A stretch of 22,753 nt of DNA from Hypsibius dujardini (taxonomy: Eukaryota > Tardigrada > Eutardigrada > Parachela > Hypsibiidae). Location: NCBI GenBank assembly GCA_001579985.1, contig LRSR01007098.1, forward strand, positions 1-22,753, read 5' to 3'. The notes under the pieces were generated by a model, which had not been told where the DNA came from, searched no databases, and saw only the letters and a program-made list of their open reading frames with translations. Position numbers and translations under genes: made by a program. Shown here one piece after another: positions 16,524 to 22,753 of this stretch. The first letter of the stretch is position 1; every line of letters starts with the position of its first letter.

Positions 16524-19500
16524 TCATATGAGTTTCCGTGCACCCGGCCACACTTTGCGCCATTTGATGTGAACTGCATGTTTCCAGTGACCATAGGTTC
16601 GCGTTCGGACTCCCAGCTGATAATGAGAAAGAGCTACGTTCCTATCATTAGGCCGGGGAAGATGCCTTGTCCGTAAGAAGGAATGCAGGCTCATACCTGT
16701 GAAATGGCCAAAGGCACGAATTCTTCCGGTTGGACACACCAAAAGGAGTTTCGGTGTTCCTCTTGCACCATCTTTGTGTCCACTGCGCCAGGTAACACTG
16801 ACTGCAATACCCCGACAGGGATTCAATTTTAATAAAAGTTCACCCTCACTCAAGAAGTTAAAGAGCACGAATCTGACCTGAACGACGATACCCTTGTCTC
16901 TGTACTCCTCATTCAGCGCGACAGCAAAAAAGTCCACAAACCCTGCATCGAGATCGTAATTGTTCAAAACATAACGCGCTCGGTAAAACGCAGTACAAAA
17001 AGGCACCACGAACGTTTTGTTCCGGAATAAAGAGCAGCTTTCGGAGTTGGCACGTCACCGTTACTGTAAAAAAGAAGTATCCCCATCGACTATATCATTC
17101 GAAGGGAAATGATAAACAACCGACTTACACTGAGGAAATGCAAATAATGATGCCTTTTCCACGGGTGACCATTCCTGGGAGGATTAACCGTGTCATCTAA
17201 ACGAAAGAAGGGACAAAGAAATTGGTTGAGTTGAGGAGTATGTTCTTAACTGCAAGAAGGAAAATTGTTCATTCCACTTGTTTGTTCCACTAGTTACCAT
17301 CACGTAAGATGTGGCGTTGGTGTTGACCATTTCAAGGCAACCCTACAACATGAAAATCAGGGAATGAAACTACGATTACCGTACTTCCCATTTAGCAGAA
17401 GAAACAGTTGGTTTGGCAGTGCGTAATGGGAGTTGTATGCGCACCTCGGTACTAGCCGGATTCTCCAGGAATAACCCTTCATCGCCGCCATCGCCCACGT
17501 TGTTAACTGAAAAGTAATCACCAACACGTGTCAAGGCCAGGTTAGTTGCACCCAATAAGTGATAGACGGATTTTCAATCAACTGAACTAATAAGCCTAAT
17601 GGAGAATTTCACGGGAAACCCTTCAATCAATAGATCCATCAACAAATTCCCTTTTGGCAGCAAGCAGTCTTGTCTTACCGAGTACGCCGATTCGATGGCC
17701 TGTCAATTGACTTTGAATTTCGTTATACATGTCCAGGCTGGCATTCGCAAAGTCCGCCACAATCACTTTCGTTTTCACATGATGGGTCAATTCTACAGGA
17801 AGAAAAGAATTTTCATCAAAAATCGGGACACCTCTCACATGCATTCCAAGGCGAGCACATACCGACATCTCGGGCAGCAACATTCAGCTTTTCCTCATCC
17901 CGAGCAATCAGCACAATGTTCAGGCCACGCCGAGCAAGCTGAAAGAAGAAACTCTGCAATTTGGTTTCCCACTTCAGCGACTAGACCGGTTGACCCAGAC
18001 CAGTCAACGCAACCGATCGATTGATCGAACATTTGACCGAAAAACAACCAAAGCTTCCTCATCAATTAGTCCATTTGCAGAAATACCTTGCCTCTCTGAT
18101 ACCTTCTCCTTTCAATCGCACTTACCTCCAGGCAATAAATTCGGCCAATTCCATCGTTTGCTCCCGTTACCACTAGAAAAGAAACATTCAATCAACACCT
18201 ATCATTACAATTTACATATTATACCGGGTCCACCACCAACATTTACTCAACTTTAAAGAGTTACAGTGGACACCGTGTGTACTGGTTTCAGTGTAATATG
18301 GTAAAAGCACTACATAAAGCATGGTAAACGCACTACATACAGTGAAATTTTGGAATTTAGTGACAGCCAATCAATAGAGAAAGTCGAGAGGTATCGATTA
18401 AGAAAAATTAAGGTGAGGAAAGTAAAAACTGAGGGAGATATGGAAATTCCCAATCGGAGTACACTCAACCAATCAATCATTACAATCCCATGCACAGTAC
18501 GCGCACAGGGTGTAGCGCCAAGTGCGCAACGCATAGTGCAAAGCGCACAAAACTGGCCAACGGCTATTGTGGTTTTTTGATCGAAAATTAAAAATTAATA
18601 AAATCAATGCTTGATTGACTGGCGAGTGATATCAGCGCTGCCATTCTCTCTGAATTTGATTGGTGGAGTGACTGATACATTTGTTTGAGCATTGCGCACT
18701 TTACGCTGCACTCCGTGCACTGCGCATGGGATTGATGGTAATGGTTGATTGTACCTCAACTTGAAACTGCCATATTTCCCAGTTTTGACTTTCCAAACCT
18801 ACATTTTTTTAATCGATTCCTCTCTACGTTCTCTATCGATTGGTTGTCAAAAAATTCAAAAACTCCACTGTATACTATGATATAACGAGGGAGTCCAAAA
18901 TTTATATGGGACAACTAACTGGTTGAGCAGCAAATATTTCTATAAAAAACTGATCATTCTGTAGAGAAGCGAAAACAAATAGTTTAGTAGTCCTTTAATA
19001 TGCAAACAAGATGTACCGAACAATTTTCCGCGATTAAATGTGATGGCGAAATATATATCCTTGAAGAACGGCCAGATTCTGGGCGAACTTGACGGGCTTA
19101 AAATTGCCAACTTTACAAAACAAGCGCAGAAGCTAACAATTTTCACTGCATTTTTTTAAAAATTAAATTTGTATGAAACTCAACTCACCCAGACATCTGA
19201 TTTTGAAAGAAATTAAGGGGTTTTGGCAAAGATAAATTTTGAGAATCATGGAAAGTTGAGTAAATGGTCGTGGTGGAGCCTGTAGATGAGAAAGAAGAGA
19301 AGGAATAATACCTGCCCACTCGCCGTAGTCCCTGATGTTAATGCCGAGAGCCAAGGGAGCAGCCAGACAATAAGTAGTGACTCCTTTGGCCACTTGATAG
19401 GCGGCAGTCACTCCCACCAGCGCCAAGGAAGCTGCACCAAATGCCGCGAAATACGACCTGGAAGAGCCGAAATAATTGTCCACGCGCTCATTGACACTTT

Positions 19501-19555
19501 TTAAGGAGAGCTTATTCAGTTGCAGTCGAACGCCATCGAGTAATGTTGCTGCCAT
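16524..19555 (-). CDS. 3-ketoacyl-CoA reductase / 17-beta-HSD type 12-like SDR, paralogue 2 (11 exons, 322 aa)
   Basis: Short-chain dehydrogenase of the HSD17B12/LET-767 group: NADPH-dependent ER reductases of 3-ketoacyl-CoA in very-long-chain fatty-acid elongation, some also acting on steroids. Exons in transcription order: 19555-19312, 18172-18126, 17938-17863, 17792-17679, 17506-17445, 17342-17298, 17196-17129, 17063-17014, 16942-16878, 16801-16697, 16616-16524. All introns are GT-AG and the sum, 969 nt, is one open frame. An N-terminal membrane segment (about 33-60) precedes the cofactor motif TGANDGIG (84-91). Then come VNNVG (161-165), SS at 217-218 and catalytic YSGTK with Tyr231 and Lys235, followed by RFVDFF. 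The C-terminal VRTRTYGHWKHAV is also typical. Length matches the usual 310-330 aa. The start sits in TTCAAAATGG, a good initiation context. It ends in ARKLI with no dilysine signal. It lies head-to-tail with its paralogue (stop to start 924 bp). Confidence 0.9.
18340..18870. mobile_element. 531-bp foldback MITE in intron 1 of reductase paralogue 2, TA target duplication
   Basis: Left arm 18340 to about 18555 is mirrored by right arm about 18690-18870. The ends are CAGTGAAATTTTGGAATTTA and, on the other strand, CAGTGGAGTTTTTGAATTTT. Other paired blocks are CCAATCAATAGAGAAAGTCG / CCAATCGATAGAGAACGTAG and CAATCCCATGCACAGT / CAATCCCATGCGCAGT. TA flanks both sides (18338-18339 and 18871-18872). 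This makes it a Tc1/mariner-type foldback MITE with arms of about 200 bp, distinct in sequence from the one at 8161-8590. It occupies nearly half of the 1139-bp first intron. The frames inside it are not genes. Confidence 0.85.
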
Positions 19556-20479
19556 TTTGAACTTATCAAATTAAATCAAATGGTAGTGCGGAAAAGGAAC
19601 GGAAAGAGAGATAAAACAAAACTGGGAGAAGAGTGTTGTGTTTGCATCTTGGCGGCTTCATTGCAACTGTAAGTGGGAATTTCCACTTTATTTATGTGAT
19701 TTACCGGATGCATGTTAAAATTAATCGGGTTTGGAAAGGGAATATCGGCGATAGGTCTAGCGTCAAACTGGCTGTGCATTTGAGCTGTTTCCGCATACGA
19801 TAATTGTCATTTCAACTCGGAATGTACCCTGCGTAGCAAGCACCAATCCAATCCCAGCGGAAACGCATAACTGAGAGAGCGAAAAACTGCATTGTCATCA
19901 CAGCTGATCGCCGATCATTAATTATTCCAATTTCCCGTTTCCACTGAACATACTGCCAGTACCGGTAGATACCTTTCGGAAATAGTAATTATTATAGTAG
20001 ACTATCAGTATTACTAGTACACTGTACGGGTACTGGCAGGTGGTATAGTAGTACTTGTACCGTACAGGTTTGCGGCAGAAAGATCAGGCTAGTGCCTAGA
20101 ACGTTTCAACGCAACGTTTCGAATTTCGATATTAAAGGTAGAACTTGTAGAAAGAAAAATGAACTGAAATAAGAAAACGGGCGGAAAGGGAGCATTCTTT
20201 TTTGTTTTTTTTAGCAATGGCAAATGTAACTAACACATTGCCTTATCCGGATCTTAGAACCGGACGCATTAAGAATGTGAGTGTGTAAGTTTTTTGGTTT
20301 CAAGTTGAATATTACCAGCTAGCACTATGAGTACTACACTGCACTAGTACTTGTACATATATCTCTGAACAAAAAGTGTCTTCCACAACAAACAACTGTC
20401 CAGTACAACACACCTTCATTGACAGGCATAGATTAAAAGTAAAAAAAGCCCCTACTATCCTCGAGATAGACACAGCATT
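19556..20479. other. Region between the two reductase paralogues (promoter side of paralogue 2)
   Basis: On the minus strand this is downstream of paralogue 1 and upstream of paralogue 2, so it must hold the 3' end of one and the promoter of the other unless they are co-transcribed. No AATAAA or TATA box stands out. A perfect 10-bp inverted pair TGCCAGTACC (19954-19963) / GGTACTGGCA (20029-20038) lies in a tract rich in GTAC and CTAGTAC words. See also the possible plus-strand exon at 20217. Confidence 0.45.
20217..20276 (+). other. Possible first coding exon of an unknown plus-strand gene
   Basis: ATG at 20217 opens 20 codons (starting MANVTNTLPYPDLRTG) that end exactly at a strong donor-like GTGAGTG at 20277. 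I recognise no family and see no following exon on this strand, where the next kilobases are antisense to reductase paralogue 1. It may well be chance. Confidence 0.15.
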
Positions 20480-22319
20480 TCATGATCGATTCTTTGGTTG
20501 AAGAAAGCGTAGGGTCATCCACAGCGGGAAAGGCTGGGCTATGGACACCATCACGGCATGAATCCAATGGCCGAATGTCCGCCGTCTAAGTCCAACCTAC
20601 AACGAACGGCAAAAATTGCATGCTTAACATTTGAGGAATGCTTCAAGTGAGTTGGCTGAGTTATCTCTTACGCTTACCTGGGAAAGGGCCTCGCGAACAA
20701 ACGGACCGGGTTGGACGATGAAAAATGATTTGGCCTGGCTTTTTGTCATGTTGCTCAACACTGGTCCCGCCAGAACACACTACCAAGATCGCATTATTCC
20801 AACCACACAGTTAACTAATAGGTAAGGTTTTTTACTTGAACGAAAATGCTGAAAGGCCGGCATTCCCTGTCGAGGGCGGAGGAGAAGAAATCCACAAAAC
20901 TTTTGGTCGCCCCATAGAGCGCGTAGTTAGGGAGAGGGTAGACAGCGGCAACGGAAGACAGATTTACGATCACTCCTCTTTTCCTTTCCTTCATCAAATG
21001 AAAAGACAACTTGAGAGTAACTGCGGGAGAAAGCGTTTGAATGTTTTTATGCCATGTACCCACTTTCATTCCCGGTAAAACTGCATTCGTAAACTACAAC
21101 AGATAACAGACACTAGAATTGACCTCTGTACGGTTCACTTCTATGCAGAAGGAGTAATTATTTTGATTTGGATACTGACCATTAGGGTGGGTATGATGTT
21201 GACATTGAGGAGATCAAGGCACATCTATTAAACAGAGAAAATGTCCGTCGGAATGATTCCCAGCCAGTCGATAAAAGGAAATGCCGCTGCACTGCAGACC
21301 TGTTCAGTGTTGGATTGGCAACCAAAGCTGCCTGTGCTGCCAGACGCCATCCCGACACTATTTACTGCAATCACAGCGCACGAAAAGAAGATAATAAGGA
21401 TGACAAGAGGATGTGAAAAAAGTACTAACCAAGGATGTCACATCGAAGTCGGGAAAGACGATCTTTCACTTTGAGGTAGTCTTCCAAACTGCACCGCTGG
21501 AAATCGATGACGAGCATGTCGGCTTTAACCCGAAACTGCGCCTCTACAGCAACCACAGAAAGTAGTAAACGTAGTTGATTAAAAACTTAAAGGGGAAAAA
21601 GAAGCCAGGCCCAATCTTCCTCACCAGCTTCATCCTTACTCCTTAATCCTTACCGATTTCACGCGCTACCATGTCCAGTTTCTCCGGATGTCTGCCGACT
21701 AGCATCACATTCGCCCCACGCTTCGCCAGCTACAAACATAAAAAGGCAATTGTGACCGAAACAGTAACATCAATCAACCGACCAATGCAACAAGGCCTAT
21801 GGATATAAGGAAATTGCCGACCAATCAATCAATCACTCGATTAGTTGATTTCGTCAACAGCATCACACAAGCGTATCAATCAATCAAGCACTACCGCCGC
21901 TGTTACAACTGACCTCCTTTGCATACGCCAGTCCCAGTCCGTCTGTGGCTCCTGTCACCACTGAAAAAACCATAATCCACAACCAACGCCTCCTTAAAAG
22001 ATGCATATAACGTCAAGTTACCTGCCCATCCTCCTCCGGCAGTTAATTGGGCAAAATTGATGCCTAAATGAAAAGGTCCCGCGAGAAAATAGGAAACGGT
22101 TCCTCGCCAAAATGTGTAACTGACTCGTGCTAAGTAATATCCCAGAGCACAAGTGCCAAACACAGCAACGTACGGCTTGTAAATGCCCAATCGGTCGGCT
22201 GCGGCGTGAACAGAGCGAGAGAAGAAGTGAGGGGGAGTGAGGGGACGAATGAACCATAAAGAGGCATCCACTAACGGGCTCGTCAGGTTTGACCAGAAAT
22301 CTCTCACGCCCGGTATCAT
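20480..22319 (-). CDS. 3-ketoacyl-CoA reductase / 17-beta-HSD type 12-like SDR, paralogue 1 (10 exons, 348 aa)
   Basis: Same family as the gene at 16524-19555, with the role expected at the ER membrane in fatty-acid elongation or steroid/retinoid reduction. Exons in transcription order: 22319-22022, 21960-21914, 21729-21654, 21543-21430, 21364-21300, 21224-21180, 21093-21064, 20988-20836, 20779-20678, 20596-20480. All introns are GT-AG and the sum, 1047 nt, is one open frame. A membrane-associated N-terminus (about 48-75, with GTCALGYYL) precedes TGATDGLG (102-109). Then come VNSVG (179-183, where VNNVG is usual), NVNIIP, NLSS (234-237) and catalytic YGATK with Tyr250 and Lys254, followed by SFVDFF. 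The C-terminal LRRRTFGHWIHAV matches its paralogue. It is 26 aa longer, from a longer N-terminus and an 8-residue C-terminal extension. A TTG-started overlapping frame at 22329 is not used in this model. Confidence 0.92.
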
Positions 22320-22753
22320 CCTTCGCCAAACAGCAACAAATTCTTCGAAAAAAATATTAACCTACTAATGCCGTGTTATCAGGGTACAGTACTCGTAACA
22401 AGTGGCACAAAAGTATGAACCACCAGCGACAACCAGAAAAAATTATTGTGCAGTAATAATAATAATAATAACTAATCCGTTCAGTTCGTGTACTCGTACT
22501 GAGAACCGCCAATCAACAAATCCATTGACTGTTTACTCCCAGTGGCAGCCGCAGAGATACATTGTACGTATGGTCTAGCAATTGTGCGCCGTTTTATTTA
22601 AAATTTTAAATCAAGGGTCCCTGTCTCTTGCCTTTCATGTCATTCATTATTGTCTCATTTCTTTACAATGTCAATTACCTTAGAGAACCTAATCTTGCCC
22701 ATACCCGTCTGAGTGGAGTTTGTTTCAAGGTGTGAGTGAGTAAAGATTTTCTT
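22320..22753. promoter_or_regulatory. 5' flank of reductase paralogue 1
   Basis: The minus-strand transcript must begin here or beyond the window edge. The region holds an (AAT)n microsatellite (about 22448-22471), GTACTCGTACT-type words near 22488-22500, and AT-rich sequence. No clear core promoter motif could be named, and no gene is seen. Confidence 0.35.
22448..22471 (+). repeat. (AAT)n microsatellite
   Basis: About six to seven uninterrupted trinucleotides, TAATAATAATAATAATAA, upstream of reductase paralogue 1. Confidence 0.9.

Noticed and set aside
16946-17013. A frameshift or loss of the active-site region in reductase paralogue 2
   Set aside because: Splicing out 17013-16943 (GT-AG, phase 1) yields YSGTK-R-FVDFF, restoring the catalytic motif and the reading frame.
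17599-18256. Several plus-strand frames of 88-141 codons
   Set aside because: They are antisense to exons 2-4 of reductase paralogue 2, whose splice sites and motifs are clear.
20836-21078. Plus-strand 80-codon frame
   Set aside because: It is antisense to the catalytic exon of reductase paralogue 1 and has no features of its own.
21000-21093. A 24-residue insertion in reductase paralogue 1 if 21093-20836 is read as one exon
   Set aside because: A GT-AG intron from 21063 to 20989 joins LPGMK to ERKRG in phase 0 and gives exactly the family spacing shown by paralogue 2.
22018-22329. Overlapping 103-codon minus-strand frame starting at 22329
   Set aside because: It starts with TTG, not ATG, lies in another frame than the SDR protein and shows no domain. 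It is a shadow of the first exon.

Overview
The window looks like nuclear DNA from an animal, probably an invertebrate. The genes are split by short GT-AG introns, two of the three clear gene models are metazoan-type endomembrane enzymes, and about half of the sequence is transposon-derived. I cannot fix the species. No tRNA, rRNA, CRISPR array or prokaryotic gene organisation is visible.

Left part (1-12000) is a transposon nest. Three related copies of one large repeat family are present: copy A on the minus strand (1 to about 1725), copy C on the plus strand (about 3380-4855) and copy B on the plus strand (about 5290-9086). A and B end outward in arrays of a 10-bp unit; C ends in a few decayed units and carries an internal 30-bp (3 x 10) repeat. 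Layout and unit lengths recall foldback (FB/Galileo-type) elements. Other elements are nested in or beside them: a TA-flanked pogo-like MITE (1930-2525), a TTA-flanked Harbinger-like MITE (2581-3151), a small inverted-repeat MITE (5301-5538), a TCA-flanked 1.1-kb element (5684-6798) and a TA-flanked foldback MITE (8161-8590). For the TCA- and TA-flanked insertions in copy B, the matching empty site is visible in copy A or C. Two more inverted-repeat elements follow (9266-10335 and about 10871-11665).

Middle (12000-15185): simple repeats, a decayed ankyrin-repeat gene on the minus strand (about 12640-13700), and weak plus-strand coding-like stretches with a membrane segment (about 14050-14640).

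Right part (15186-22319) holds the intact genes: a plus-strand GT31 beta-1,3-glycosyltransferase of two exons (15186-16348), then two minus-strand tandem paralogues of the HSD17B12/LET-767 3-ketoacyl-CoA reductase (KAR) family, read exon by exon as complete frames of 322 aa (16524-19555, 11 exons) and 348 aa (20480-22319, 10 exons). They share eight intron positions but differ by paralogue-specific introns around the catalytic region. The proximal paralogue carries a 531-bp TA-flanked foldback MITE in its first intron. By family, the glycosyltransferase would act in the Golgi lumen and the two reductases at the ER in fatty-acid elongation or steroid/retinoid reduction; nothing in the sequence links them in one pathway.
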